DNA of 49,568 bases from JADGHE01 sp035716025 (GCA_035716025.1 DASTKH010000036.1:1-49568), one strand, 5' to 3'. Numbered from the stretch's first letter, positions 8,231-16,627 are shown. Program-made: numbers and translations. Notes: a model not told the origin generated them from the letters alone.

Positions 8231-8234
8231 CGTG

Positions 8235-8957
8235 ATGCGCGCGCCGGACAGCGGCCTGCCGATTCTGTTCGACCGCGTAAGCCTTCGCGCAGGAGAGACG
8301 GCGATCTTGCGCGATGTCTCGCTCTCCCTCGCGCCGGGTGCGCCGACGGTGTTGATAGGCCCGAACGGCGCCGGAAAGACGTCGCTCATCCGCATCGCCA
8401 TGGGCCTGCAGAAACCGAGCGGCGGGTCGATAAGCTGGGGCGGCCGGCCCGCGCCGCCGCCGGGCCGGCTGGCGATCGTCTTTCAGCGGCCGGTGATGCT
8501 GCGCCGCTCCGTCCGCGCCAACATCGCCTTCGCGCTCGCGGGGCAGGGGCTGTCCCGCACCGAGCGGCACGCGCGCGTCGCCCGCCTTCTCGACCTCGCC
8601 GCGCTCGGCGGCCTTGCCGACCGGCCGGCGCGCCGGCTTTCGGGAGGCGAACAGCAGCGGCTCGCGCTCGCCCGCGCGCTCGCCCGTGAGCCCGAAGCGC
8701 TGTTTCTCGACGAGCCCGCCAACAATCTCGACCCCGCGGCGACGAAGAGCGTCGAGGCGCTGATCCGCAACGCCGCGGCCTCCGGAATCAAGATCGTCAT
8801 GACGACGCACGACCTCGGGCAGGCCCGACGGCTTGGCGGCGAGATCATCTTTCTCGCGGGCGGCCAACTGCTCGAACGTGCGCCCGCCGACCGCTTCTTT
8901 GCGGCTCCCGCGACCGAGAAGGCCGCCGCCTTTCTGCGCGGCGACATTGTCGAATAA
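8235..8957 (+). CDS. tupC: Tungstate-type ABC transporter ATP-binding protein (TupC family)
   Basis: Cytoplasmic ATPase of the importer. The 240-residue product has Walker A GPNGAGKTS (42-50), Q-loop FQRPVMLRRSVRANI, signature LSGGEQQRLALARAL and Walker B EALFLDEPANNLDP, with a switch histidine in TTHDLGQARRL. The ATG at 8235 is preferred over the longer in-frame start at 8181, which would overlap tupB by 50 bases. A GTG one codon upstream is possible. Part of tupBCA. Confidence 0.92.
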   Translation: MRAPDSGLPILFDRVSLRAGETAILRDVSLSLAPGAPTVLIGPNGAGKTSLIRIAMGLQKPSGGSISWGGRPAPPPGRLAIVFQRPVMLRRSVRANIAFALAGQGLSRTERHARVARLLDLAALGGLADRPARRLSGGEQQRLALARALAREPEALFLDEPANNLDPAATKSVEALIRNAAASGIKIVMTTHDLGQARRLGGEIIFLAGGQLLERAPADRFFAAPATEKAAAFLRGDIVE

Positions 8958-8984
8958 CCGGTCAGAACACCTGAGGAGGAAAGC

Positions 8985-9812
8985 ATGATTCACCGGCGCG
9001 CATGTCTTGCCGTCGTGACGGCGCTGGTTCTTGCGACACCTGCGCCGGCGCAGGAGAAATTCATCACCGTCGCCTCGACGACTTCGACCCAGGACTCCGG
9101 GCTCTTCGGACACATCCTGCCTCTGTTCAAGCAAGAGACCGGCATCGACGTGAAGGTCGTGGCGCAGGGCACGGGCCAGGCGCTCGACACCGCGCGGCGC
9201 GGCGACGCCGATGTCGTGTTCGTGCACGCGAAGGGCCAGGAGGAGAAGTTCGTCGCCGAAGGGCACGGCGTGCGGCGCTTCGACGTCATGTACAACGATT
9301 TCGTCTTGATCGGCCCGAAGGCCGACCCGGCCGGCATCAAGGGGACGAAAGACGTCCTCACGGCGTTGCGTACTGTCCTTGCCAAGAAGGCGCCCTTTGT
9401 CTCGCGCGGCGACCGGTCCGGAACCCATGCCGCCGAGATCAAGCTGTGGCAGCTTGCGGGCATAGACATCGCAAAGGAAAAGGGCCCTTGGTACCGCGAG
9501 ATCGGGCAGGGCATGGGAGCGGCGCTCAACACCGCCGGTGCGATGCAGGCCTATGTCCTTTCCGACCGCGGAACCTGGCTGTCCTTCAAGAACAAGGGTG
9601 ACCTCGTCATCGTCGTCCAGGGCGACGACAGGCTGTTCAACCAGTATGGGATCATTCTGGTCAATCCGGCCAAGCATCCGCACGTCAAGAAGGATCTCGC
9701 GCAGAGCTTCATCGACTGGATCCTTTCGCCCGCGGGCCAGAAGGCCATCGCCGACTACAAGATCAACGGCGAGCAGCTCTTTTTCCCCAACGCCCGCAAG
9801 GAGCGGTCGTAA
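8985..9812 (+). CDS. tupA: Tungstate-binding periplasmic protein (TupA family)
   Basis: Periplasmic solute-binding protein of the importer, 275 residues. A signal peptide (about 1-22, ending APA) is followed by the TupA hallmark STTSTQDSGL (31-40), whose Thr/Ser residues coordinate the oxyanion, then AQGTGQALDTARRGDADVV. The SRGDRSGTHAAE and GMGAALNTAGAM motifs also match the family. It starts with a strong GAGGAGGAAAG ribosome-binding site 27 bases after tupC. Tungstate rather than molybdate is inferred from the motif. An imperfect hairpin follows the gene. Confidence 0.93.
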   Translation: MIHRRACLAVVTALVLATPAPAQEKFITVASTTSTQDSGLFGHILPLFKQETGIDVKVVAQGTGQALDTARRGDADVVFVHAKGQEEKFVAEGHGVRRFDVMYNDFVLIGPKADPAGIKGTKDVLTALRTVLAKKAPFVSRGDRSGTHAAEIKLWQLAGIDIAKEKGPWYREIGQGMGAALNTAGAMQAYVLSDRGTWLSFKNKGDLVIVVQGDDRLFNQYGIILVNPAKHPHVKKDLAQSFIDWILSPAGQKAIADYKINGEQLFFPNARKERS

Positions 9813-10190
9813 GTCTCCCCGGTCCCGACTCTTTCCGGCTCCGCTGGGCGGAGGAGGGAGAGCCGTGCGGCAGGTGATGAGGGGGCAAGGCTAAGTCGCC
9901 GGCGCACCCCGCGCCATCTGCGGCCGCGCGCCGTTGGGGAAAGAAGCGGCGCATTGCGCCGGTCCGGCGCAGGGCGTGTTGATCGTGCTGTGCCCCTGCG
10001 GCATAGTCCGGCAAGGCGCAATTGAACGAGACAACAGCGCCGAAGGCTGGGAGGAGCCGCCTCATGGATGCCGCGCGCATTCGCCCCGACCATTGTTCCA
10101 TTGCGAGGCCTGAGGCGTTCTGTCATGGGTGCGCCGTGCCCGAGGGTGAGGGGCGACACTCCGGCGCAGGCGGCGCATAGGACTTGGCCG
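9813..10190. other. Intergenic region between tupBCA and the second ABC operon
   Basis: About 380 bases without a recognised gene. It holds the tupA hairpin and, at 10064-10180, an open frame of 38 codons (ATG preceded by GGGAGGAG) that stops 10 bases before the ATPase gene. This frame could be a leader peptide, but its composition gives no family and it is not listed as a gene. Confidence 0.4.
9829..9862 (+). terminator. Imperfect hairpin after tupA
   Basis: Inner stem CTCCGC-TGG-GCGGAG at 9839-9853 with an outer imperfect stem (CTCTTTC against GGGAGAG). It follows the tupA stop by 16 bases but has no U-tract, so intrinsic termination is uncertain. Confidence 0.3.
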
Positions 10191-11012
10191 ATGCACGCAA
10201 TGGCTCCGCAGCAAACGGGCGAGGCGCGGCCCGCGGTGCGCATCCGCGCGCGCAATCTCGGCAAGCGCTACGGCGCGCTCGAAGTCTTCCGCGGCATCGA
10301 TCTCGACGTCGGCGACCGCGAAATCCTCTCGATCGTGGGGCCATCCGGCTGCGGCAAGACGACGCTCTTGCGCTGCATCGACGGGCTGCTTGCGACCGAT
10401 GCCGGCGAGGTGCTCATCAACGGCGAGAAGGTCACGCAGCCGATCGCCGGGGTGGCGATGGTCTTTCAGCATTTCGGCCTGTTTCCGTGGAAGACAGTGT
10501 ACGGCAACGTGGCGTACGGGCTAAAAATGGCCGGCGCCTCGAAGGCCGAAATCGCCGAGCGCGTGCCGTATTTCATCGCGCTCGTCGGCCTCAAGGGCTT
10601 CGAGAACGCCTACCCGTATCAAATGTCGGGCGGCATGCAGCAGCGCTGCGGATTGGCCCGCGCGCTCGCGATCGAGCCGAGCGTCCTGCTGATGGACGAG
10701 CCGTTCGCCGCCGTCGATGCGCAAACCCGCGAAATTCTGCAATTCGAGCTGCTGCGCATCTGGGAGCAGCGGCCGACCACGATGCTGTTCGTCACCCACT
10801 CCATCGAGGAGGCGGTGCTAATGGGCGACCGCGTCATCGTGCTCAAGGGCCGGCCTGCCAGCATCGCTGAGACCATCCCAGTCGATCTGCCGCGGCCGCG
10901 TACGCGCGAGACGTTGCGCGCCGCCCGTTTCGCCGAGCTTCGGGAGCAGGTCTGGAGCACGCTGCTCAGCGAGGCGCGCGCGGCCGAGTTCCAATTGGAG
11001 CCCGCGCGATGA
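10191..11012 (+). CDS. ABC transporter ATP-binding protein, SsuB/TauB (nitrate/sulfonate/taurine) type
   Basis: ATPase of an importer in the nitrate/sulfonate/bicarbonate family. The 273-residue product has Walker A GPSGCGKTT (50-58), Q-loop VFQHFGLFPWKTVYGNV, signature MSGGMQQRCGLARAL and Walker B VLLMDEPFAAVD, and a switch histidine in FVTHSIEEAVLMGD. The start at 10191 has AGGA eight bases upstream; ATG 10200 is an alternative and the in-frame ATG at 10068 looks too far upstream. Its stop overlaps the next gene (ATGA at 11009-11012). Substrate unknown: family members import sulfonates, nitrate, cyanate, aromatics or pyrimidine precursors. Confidence 0.9.
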   Translation: MHAMAPQQTGEARPAVRIRARNLGKRYGALEVFRGIDLDVGDREILSIVGPSGCGKTTLLRCIDGLLATDAGEVLINGEKVTQPIAGVAMVFQHFGLFPWKTVYGNVAYGLKMAGASKAEIAERVPYFIALVGLKGFENAYPYQMSGGMQQRCGLARALAIEPSVLLMDEPFAAVDAQTREILQFELLRIWEQRPTTMLFVTHSIEEAVLMGDRVIVLKGRPASIAETIPVDLPRPRTRETLRAARFAELREQVWSTLLSEARAAEFQLEPAR

Positions 11013-11776
11013 GGTTTTCCCTTGCCGCCGCCGAGGGGGCGCGCCGCCACGGCCCGTTCTGGCTGAGCCTGGTCGCCGGAATGGCTCTGTGGGAGATCGC
11101 CGGACGGAATGCCGATGCCGCCTTCCTGGTCCCGCTCTCGGCGACGCTCAGCCGCCTCGCCGAATTGGCCGCGAGCGGCGTTCTCTGGCAGCAATTCGCA
11201 AGCTCGGCGGCGCTCTTTCTCAGCGGTTTTGCGCTTGCGCTTGCTGTCGGCATGCCGCTCGGTCTGTTGCTTGCGCGCGTGCGCACGCTGCGGGTGGGGC
11301 TCGAGCCCTACATCATGATCCTTTATGCGACGCCGATGGTGGCGCTGATCCCGTTCATCCTGTCGCTCATGGGCTTCGGCTTCGCGCCCAAGGTGCTGGT
11401 CGTTTTTCTCTTCGCGGTATTTCCGGTGCTCTACAACACGATCGAGGGCGCGCGCTCGATCCGGCCGGAGCTCATCGAGGTGGCGCGCGCCTTCCGTTCG
11501 AGCGAACGGGCGCTTTGGTTCGACGTGATGATTCCCTACACGCTGCCCTTTACGATGACGGGCGTGCGGCAGGGCATCGGGCGCGCCCTCGTCGGCATGG
11601 TGGCAGCGGAGTTCTTCCTGAGCGCAACGGGCCTTGGCCAGCTCATCATGGTGGCGGGGCAGAATTTCGATACCGGCGGCGTGTTCGCCGCCATTCTGGT
11701 GATCGGACTGATCGGCGTCGGCCTGATGCGCGTCGGGCTGATGCTCGAGCAGCATTTCGCACGGTGGCGGCACTGA
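11009..11776 (+). CDS. ABC transporter permease, SsuC/TauC type (1)
   Basis: Inner-membrane permease of 255 residues with about six hydrophobic segments. The EAA loop for docking to the ATPase is visible at IEGARSIRPELIEVARAFRS. The start ATG overlaps the ATPase stop, and its own TGA overlaps the next ATG (TGATG at 11774-11778), so the three transporter genes are translationally coupled. Together with the next gene it would form a heterodimeric channel. Confidence 0.9.
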   Translation: MRFSLAAAEGARRHGPFWLSLVAGMALWEIAGRNADAAFLVPLSATLSRLAELAASGVLWQQFASSAALFLSGFALALAVGMPLGLLLARVRTLRVGLEPYIMILYATPMVALIPFILSLMGFGFAPKVLVVFLFAVFPVLYNTIEGARSIRPELIEVARAFRSSERALWFDVMIPYTLPFTMTGVRQGIGRALVGMVAAEFFLSATGLGQLIMVAGQNFDTGGVFAAILVIGLIGVGLMRVGLMLEQHFARWRH

Positions 11777-12600
11777 TGGCCTCCCTCGACGCCTTGCTGG
11801 CGAAGCCCGCCGCCGGCGCAGCGGCACCGCAGGCGCGGCTGCGTACCGGGACGCTCGTGCCGCGCCTCGTGACCGGACTTGTGATCGTCGTGGCGTGGGA
11901 GACACTGGTGCGGGCGCTTCTGCCCGCCTATGTGGCAAAGCCCTCGACGGTTCTGCTGGCGGTGCCGAAGACGATCGTCGACCCCGCCTTCCTCGCCGCG
12001 ACGGCGGATACGTTGTCGGCCGTCGCGCAGGGACTGGGGATCGCGGTCGTGCTCGGAACGCTCATCGGGCTCGTGATCGGCCGCAGTCCGCTCGCCGACC
12101 GGATGCTGCGCCATTACGTCAACGGCTTCTATGCCGTGCCGATGATCGTCATCCTGCCGCTCGTATCCCTTTGGTTCGGCTACAGCGAGGCGACACGGCT
12201 TGTGACCATCGTCTATGCCGCGATCTTCTCGATCATCGTCAACGTTGCCGACGGAGCGCGCGCGGTGCCGCGCGATTACATCGAGGTCGCGCAGGCGTTC
12301 CGGTCGGGACGGCTGCGCGCGCTTTTCGAGATCGTTCTGCCTTCCGCAACGCCGTATTTTCTCGCCGGAATCCGGCTCGCCACCGGCCGCGCGTTGATCG
12401 GCGCGCTCGTCGCCGAGTTCTTCACCGCAATCGGCGGGCTCGGCTACTTCATTCTCTACATGTCACGCACGTTTCGCCACGACGAGGCGTTCGTCGGCGT
12501 TGCGCTGCTTGCCGCCTTCGGCATTGGCATCGACGCCCTGGTCGCGTGGGCGACCCGCCGCTTCCTTCCCTGGTACCGCCGCGAAGAGCGCTCATCATGA
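11776..12600 (+). CDS. ABC transporter permease, SsuC/TauC type (2)
   Basis: Second permease, 274 residues, about six membrane segments, with the docking loop VADGARAVPRDYIEVAQAFRSG. The reading frame is open far upstream, inside the previous gene, but the homologous sequence starts at MASLDALLAKPAAG, so the ATG at 11776 (overlapping the previous stop) is chosen. The stop overlaps the hydrolase start (ATGA at 12597-12600). Two different permeases with one ATPase is common in this transporter family. Confidence 0.9.
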   Translation: MASLDALLAKPAAGAAAPQARLRTGTLVPRLVTGLVIVVAWETLVRALLPAYVAKPSTVLLAVPKTIVDPAFLAATADTLSAVAQGLGIAVVLGTLIGLVIGRSPLADRMLRHYVNGFYAVPMIVILPLVSLWFGYSEATRLVTIVYAAIFSIIVNVADGARAVPRDYIEVAQAFRSGRLRALFEIVLPSATPYFLAGIRLATGRALIGALVAEFFTAIGGLGYFILYMSRTFRHDEAFVGVALLAAFGIGIDALVAWATRRFLPWYRREERSS

Positions 12601-13682
12601 ATGTGCAGACCTCCGACGATCCCCATGTCCGCGACGCGATGGCCCATTGGGCGCCTCGGTTCGTTGCGAACGGCGTTTCCCTCACGGATTTCCAGGAGGT
12701 CACGGCGGGCATTGCGCGTTGGGACGACTGGTGCCGCGCTTGGTCCGCGCGGGCGGCGGTGCACGAGGAGATGGGCCGGGAGGCGCTCGCCTCGCGGCAT
12801 TTCGTGAGCGCGGGCGAACATCTGCAACGCGCCGCGGTCTGCTACCACTTCGCCAAGTTCCTGTTCGTGCACGACCCCGCGCAGATGAAGGCCGCGCATA
12901 TGAAGGCGGTGGAGTGCCGGCGGCTGGCGCTGCCGCATGTGCGGCCTGCCGGCGAACGCGTCGTCATTCCCTACGAAGGCAAAAGCCTTTACGGCATTTT
13001 GCGCAAGCCGGAGGGCATTTCCCGTCCGCCCGTCGTCGCGATGGCGCCGGGCCTTGATTCGGCCAAGGAGGAGATGGACGCCTACGAACAGCCCTTCCTC
13101 GCACGCGGCATCGCCACGCTGTCGTTCGACGGTCCCGGGCAGGGCGAGGGGGAATACGATTTTGCCATTCGCGGCGACTACGAGGCGGCGGCCAAGGCGG
13201 TGCTCGACTTCATCGAGACCCGTAACGACATCGACGCTTCGCGCATCGGCTTCTGGGGCGTGAGCCTCGGCGGATACTACGCCCCACGCGCCGCTGCGTT
13301 TGAAAAGCGCATCAAGGCCTGCATCGCGCTCGCGGGCCCCTATGACTGGCTCGAATGCTGGGACGCGCTGCCGGACATCACCCGCGCCGCCTTCACAGTC
13401 CGCTCGAAATCCGCGACCGAGGCGGAGGCCCGGAAGGCGGCGGCGACGCTTTCCCTCAAAGGGGTGGCGCGGCAGATCACCTGTCCGCTCTATATCGTCA
13501 CCGGCAAGCTCGACCGTCTGATTCCGTGGCAGCACGCGGAACGGCTCGCGCAGGAGGTGTCGGGACCGGTTGTGCTGTCCATTATCGAGGACGGCAACCA
13601 CGTGGCCAACAATCGCACCTACAGGTGGCGTCCGCAGACGGCCGACTGGATGGCGGAGCGGTTGGGGGCCGCACAGGCCTGA
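12597..13682 (+). CDS. Alpha/beta hydrolase, FrsA / 2,6-dihydropseudooxynicotine-hydrolase-like
   Basis: Cytoplasmic serine hydrolase of 361 residues. A helical N-terminal half (1-115, typical of the FrsA-like group) precedes the alpha/beta core. The oxyanion/turn motif FDGPGQGEGE is present, the nucleophile is S223 in GVSLGG, the acid is likely D306 (GKLDRLIP) and the histidine H335 (DGNH). Known relatives cleave C-C or ester bonds in aromatic or heterocyclic intermediates. The start overlaps the permease stop, so a compound imported by the upstream transporter may be its substrate; that link is inference. A paralogue lies at 46827-48002. Confidence 0.85.
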   Translation: MNVQTSDDPHVRDAMAHWAPRFVANGVSLTDFQEVTAGIARWDDWCRAWSARAAVHEEMGREALASRHFVSAGEHLQRAAVCYHFAKFLFVHDPAQMKAAHMKAVECRRLALPHVRPAGERVVIPYEGKSLYGILRKPEGISRPPVVAMAPGLDSAKEEMDAYEQPFLARGIATLSFDGPGQGEGEYDFAIRGDYEAAAKAVLDFIETRNDIDASRIGFWGVSLGGYYAPRAAAFEKRIKACIALAGPYDWLECWDALPDITRAAFTVRSKSATEAEARKAAATLSLKGVARQITCPLYIVTGKLDRLIPWQHAERLAQEVSGPVVLSIIEDGNHVANNRTYRWRPQTADWMAERLGAAQA

Positions 13683-13720
13683 GGCCGCGCCGCAAAGGCG
13701 AGCGAAGAAGCCACGTCGGG

Positions 13721-14560
13721 CTACGAAGCCGCCCGCACGGGCAATCCTTCGACGAAGGCGCGCGTTGCCGCCACCGCTTCGCGCACGACGTCGATGGGAT
13801 CGCGCTCCCATTGGGCCGGGTTGGGCGCCTCGTAGCTCAAATAACCGGTGAAGTTCTTGTCCGCCAATTGCCCGAGCACCGCCGGCCAGTCGATCACGCC
13901 TTTGCCGGGCGGCAGCCGGTCCGTCGGACGCGCGATGCCGGCGGAAGGCTGCGCCGGCACGTCGCTATACTGGAAGTAGAAGATCTCCTCGCCCGGCACG
14001 TCCGCGAACGCGGCGCCGACGCGGCCGGAACGGTGCAGATGATAGGCATCGAGCAGAAGGCCGACATTCGCGCGGCCGGCGCCGTGCACGATCTCGCGCA
14101 TCACCTCGACGCAGTTGACCGTCGGATGCTGCGAGTTGAATTCCAGGCAGAGCCGCAGGCCGAACTCGGCGGCGATGTCGCCCGCGGTCCGCACATTGGG
14201 GATGGCGTCCGCGATCCGCCCGTCGTTCTGGCCGGTCGCGCTCATCATCATACCGCAGCCGAGGGCGAGTGCGCTTTCGCACTGACGGCGAAACACCCTG
14301 AACAGACGCTTGCTCTCCTCGCCGCGCGCGAACATCCAGCCGTACTCGACGCCGACTGCGGCAACCGGATTGCCGCTGCGGCGGACGAGATCGACCACCT
14401 CGTCGTCCGTCATCCCGGCGGCGTAGGCACGTTTGAAGTCGAGCTGGCGCAGTTCGACGGCCGCGGCGCCGCCGGCTTCGGCGGCCGCAAGCGCCTGCGC
14501 GAGCGGCGTGGTGTCGAGCGTCCAGGTGTGCAGGGCGACGCCGGCGAAAGGTCCGATCAT
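13721..14560 (-). CDS. Sugar phosphate isomerase/epimerase-like TIM-barrel protein
   Basis: Member of the xylose-isomerase-like TIM-barrel (AP endonuclease 2) superfamily, 279 residues. Supporting segments are the acidic LRLCLEFNSQHPTVN, NVGLLLDAYHLHRSG (metal-site Asp/His), then a Tyr-rich YFQYSDVP and a late GYLSYEAPNP. Such proteins isomerise or epimerise sugars, inositols or hydroxypyruvate-like compounds, or act as dehydratases. The frame is open far upstream (opposite the aldo/keto reductase), but the ATG at 14558-14560 opens the conserved domain. It converges on the hydrolase, 38 bases away. Specific substrate unknown. Confidence 0.8.
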   Translation of the reverse strand: MIGPFAGVALHTWTLDTTPLAQALAAAEAGGAAAVELRQLDFKRAYAAGMTDDEVVDLVRRSGNPVAAVGVEYGWMFARGEESKRLFRVFRRQCESALALGCGMMMSATGQNDGRIADAIPNVRTAGDIAAEFGLRLCLEFNSQHPTVNCVEVMREIVHGAGRANVGLLLDAYHLHRSGRVGAAFADVPGEEIFYFQYSDVPAQPSAGIARPTDRLPPGKGVIDWPAVLGQLADKNFTGYLSYEAPNPAQWERDPIDVVREAVAATRAFVEGLPVRAAS

Positions 14561-14845
14561 GACGACTCCGGTTGGCGGACGGGAGGCAAGGAGAGCGTGG
14601 GCGATACTATACGCGTGGCTCGTCGATGCACATCCGCGAAAGCCTGCCGCAGGAGGCGGGGGCGGCGACGCATGCGGCTGGAACTTTGCGTTCTTCCCGG
14701 GCATGATGGGAGTCCGGCGCCGGCCCGCGCGCCACTTTCTCCCGGTCACGAGCGTGGCGCCCCACCGGGGGGCGCGGCAGCGTCGACGGGACCGAGGTCC
14801 GATTTTCTCCTTACCGTTCGGACGATTTGAGGGATGGAACCGACC

Positions 14846-15829
14846 ATGATGGAACGCAGGAAACTCGGCGCGCTGGAGGTCTCCGCCGTCGCACTCGGCT
14901 GTATGAGCATGACGCCGATCTACGGGACGCCCGACCCGGAGGAGGCGATCGCGACGTTGCGCCGTGCCCCCGAGCTCGGTATCGACCTCATCGACACATC
15001 GGATGCCTACGGCGCGAACGGCTCGAACGAGGAGCTGGTCGGGCGGGGCATCAAAGGCCGGCGCGACAGATACGTGCTGTCGACGAAGTTCGGGAACATC
15101 CGCACGCCGGACGGCAAGCCGGGCGCCAAGGGCGACCCGGCTTATGTCATCGAGGCCTGCGAGAAGAGCCTCAAGCGGCTCGGCACCGATTATATCGACC
15201 TCTATTTCATTCACCGCGTCGACGACAAGGTTCCGATCGAGGACACGGTGGGCGCCATGGTGCGGCTCAAGGAGCAGGGCAAGATCCGCCACCTCGGCAT
15301 TTCGGAGGCCGCGCCCGCAACCATCCGCCGTGCCCACAAGGTGCATCCGCTCGCCGCCCTGCAGACGGAATATTCGCTGTGGACCCGCGACGTCGAAAGC
15401 GAAATCCTGCCGACCTGCCAGGAACTCGGGATCGGCTTTCTCGCCTATGCCCCGCTCGGGCGCGGCTTTCTCACCGGGACCGTGCCGACGGGCGAGGCCT
15501 TGCCGCAGAATGACCGGCGCCGCGATATGCCGCGTTACCAGGGCGAGAACGCCGCGCACAACCTCAAGCTGCTCGAGGTTCTCAAGGCCTGCGCGGCGCA
15601 AGAGGGTGTTCCGCCGGCACAACTCGCGATCGCCTGGCTCCTGTCGCGGCCGGAAAAGGTCGTGGCGCTCGCCGGCACAAGCAAGCGCAAATGGCTTGAG
15701 GAGAACGCCAGGGCCGCCGAGGTGAAGGTCTCGGCCGAGACGCTCAAGAAGCTCGACGAGACCTTCCGGCCCGGCATCGCCCAGGGGGCTCGCTATCCGG
15801 CTCCGCAGATGGCGCGGCTCGGCCTCTAG
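14846..15829 (+). CDS. Aldo/keto reductase
   Basis: NAD(P)H-dependent (alpha/beta)8 oxidoreductase, 327 residues from the ATG at 14846. The catalytic tetrad is visible: D53, Y55 (TSDAYG), K81 (STKFG) and H123 (YFIHRVD). Cofactor-binding regions GISEAAPATI, YSLWTR, APLGRGFLTG and the C-terminal LAGTSKRKWLEENARA match the YajO/perakine-reductase-like group. A GAGGGA sequence 11 bases upstream favours 14846; ATG 14834 lies on top of that site. Divergent from the TIM-barrel gene with a 285-base gap, which contains TATAGT on the minus strand near 14610 but no clear -35 partner. Confidence 0.93.
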   Translation: MMERRKLGALEVSAVALGCMSMTPIYGTPDPEEAIATLRRAPELGIDLIDTSDAYGANGSNEELVGRGIKGRRDRYVLSTKFGNIRTPDGKPGAKGDPAYVIEACEKSLKRLGTDYIDLYFIHRVDDKVPIEDTVGAMVRLKEQGKIRHLGISEAAPATIRRAHKVHPLAALQTEYSLWTRDVESEILPTCQELGIGFLAYAPLGRGFLTGTVPTGEALPQNDRRRDMPRYQGENAAHNLKLLEVLKACAAQEGVPPAQLAIAWLLSRPEKVVALAGTSKRKWLEENARAAEVKVSAETLKKLDETFRPGIAQGARYPAPQMARLGL

Positions 15830-15854
15830 GGTCGCGGGACGTTGCGTTTGCGCC

Positions 15855-15882
15855 TCCACCTCCCTTTTCGATGGGAGGTGGG
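15855..15882 (+). terminator. Stem-loop after the aldo/keto reductase
   Basis: Perfect 9-bp stem CCACCTCCC / GGGAGGTGG (15856-15864 and 15873-15881) with an 8-base loop, 27 bases after the stop. No U-tract follows, so it may be an RNA 3' stabiliser or an intergenic palindrome rather than an efficient intrinsic terminator. Confidence 0.4.
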
Positions 15883-16025
15883 ACGGCGACCCCGCGTCGC
15901 ATCGGGACCCAGGCCCATCACGGGTCGCCGGCGCGCCCGGGTTTAAGGACAGCCGGAACCGCGCGCGTCCAGGCGGGCGGCGGGGAGGCTGCATCGCCGT
16001 GTCCGGTGAGCGTGAGCGGCCTGAG

Positions 16026-16102
16026 TGGCGACCCCGGAGAGATTTGAACTCCCGACCCTCAGATTCGAAGTCTGATGCTCTATCCAGCTGAGCTACGGGG
16101 CC
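16026..16102 (-). tRNA. tRNA-Arg(TCG)
   Basis: Full cloverleaf on the minus strand, 77 bases including an encoded CCA (complement of 16026-16028). Acceptor GGCCCCG pairs with CGGGGTC (one G-U). The D arm is GCTC..GAGC, the anticodon stem TCAGA/TCTGA has loop CTTCGAA (anticodon TCG) and the T arm is GGGAG-TTCAAAT-CTCTC. It decodes CGN arginine codons, mainly CGA. A TTGCAA/TTGAGA pair with 17-base spacing lies just upstream (plus-strand positions above 16103). Confidence 0.97.
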
Positions 16103-16627
16103 CCTCGTTGTCTCAAGCACTCGGCTTCTGAATTTGCAACACGTGTGCGCGCCTCGAACCGTCTCGGAAGGAACCCGTCACCGATCCGGAGAGCGCTGAG
16201 TCACGGCGGCATGGGTCATTCTGTCGCGTGCGGAAGGATTGGCGCTTCCGCCTCTTGCAAAGCTTGATGTGCGCCAAGAATCGCAAGCAGCAGCAGAAGT
16301 GCCAACAGCACGGAGAGGAGATGCAACGCCCTCTCTCGGAATGAACGTCCGAACTTCATTTCCCCCCAAGAAAGCCCGGAGGGACTATACCCGCTTAGGT
16401 AGCGGAAATGCAACTTCTACGCGGAAGCTCTTTGAGCACCGAAACACTATCCGCGCCGTGGGACGTCCCAGCGGATCTCGCGCACACGCGGGTTCCGCGC
16501 GGCGGGCGAAGGGCCGTTCGCGCGGCACGGAGGCGAGCGCCCACGGCCGGAGAGGCCGCGGGCGCCGCCGCCGGTCGCTGCCCGGCGGAGGGAACGCCGC
16601 GGACGGGCGAGCGCGCCGCCGCCGCGA
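16103..16627. other. 525-base region between tRNA-Arg and the binding-protein gene
   Basis: Visibly lower in G+C than the flanks between about 16110 and 16450. It contains the tRNA promoter, a possible small membrane-protein gene (16216-16359, listed separately) and a perfect 12-base palindrome TGGGACGTCCCA at 16459-16470. No integrase or repeat pair was found beside the tRNA, so no integration event is claimed. Confidence 0.4.
16216..16359 (-). CDS. Possible 47-residue single-pass membrane protein
   Basis: The frame encodes a basic N-terminus (MKFGRSFRERALH), one strongly hydrophobic segment (LLSVLLALLLLLAILGAH) and a short acidic tail. A G-rich GGGGGGAA precedes the ATG, though with a short spacing. 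The frame is open further upstream to 16413. No family recognised. The leucine-rich helix and charge pattern argue for a real small protein, but the length and lack of known relatives keep this tentative. Confidence 0.3.
   Translation of the reverse strand: MKFGRSFRERALHLLSVLLALLLLLAILGAHQALQEAEAPILPHATE

Noticed and set aside
10064..10180. 38-codon frame before the ABC ATPase gene
   Set aside because: Good ribosome-binding site but no recognisable sequence; kept only as a note in the intergenic entry, not as a gene.
16026..16102. tRNA-Arg as an integration site of a genomic island
   Set aside because: No integrase and no duplicated tRNA 3' end were seen; neighbours are ordinary metabolic genes.
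13721..16120. 799-codon minus-strand frame extending the TIM-barrel gene through the aldo/keto reductase
   Set aside because: The extra N-terminal part is low complexity, crosses the tRNA-Arg gene and lies antisense to a real reductase; the conserved domain starts at the ATG of 14558-14560.
16459..16470. Perfect palindrome TGGGACGTCCCA
   Set aside because: Isolated 12-base palindrome with no second copy and no promoter in a meaningful position; expected by chance in GC-rich DNA.
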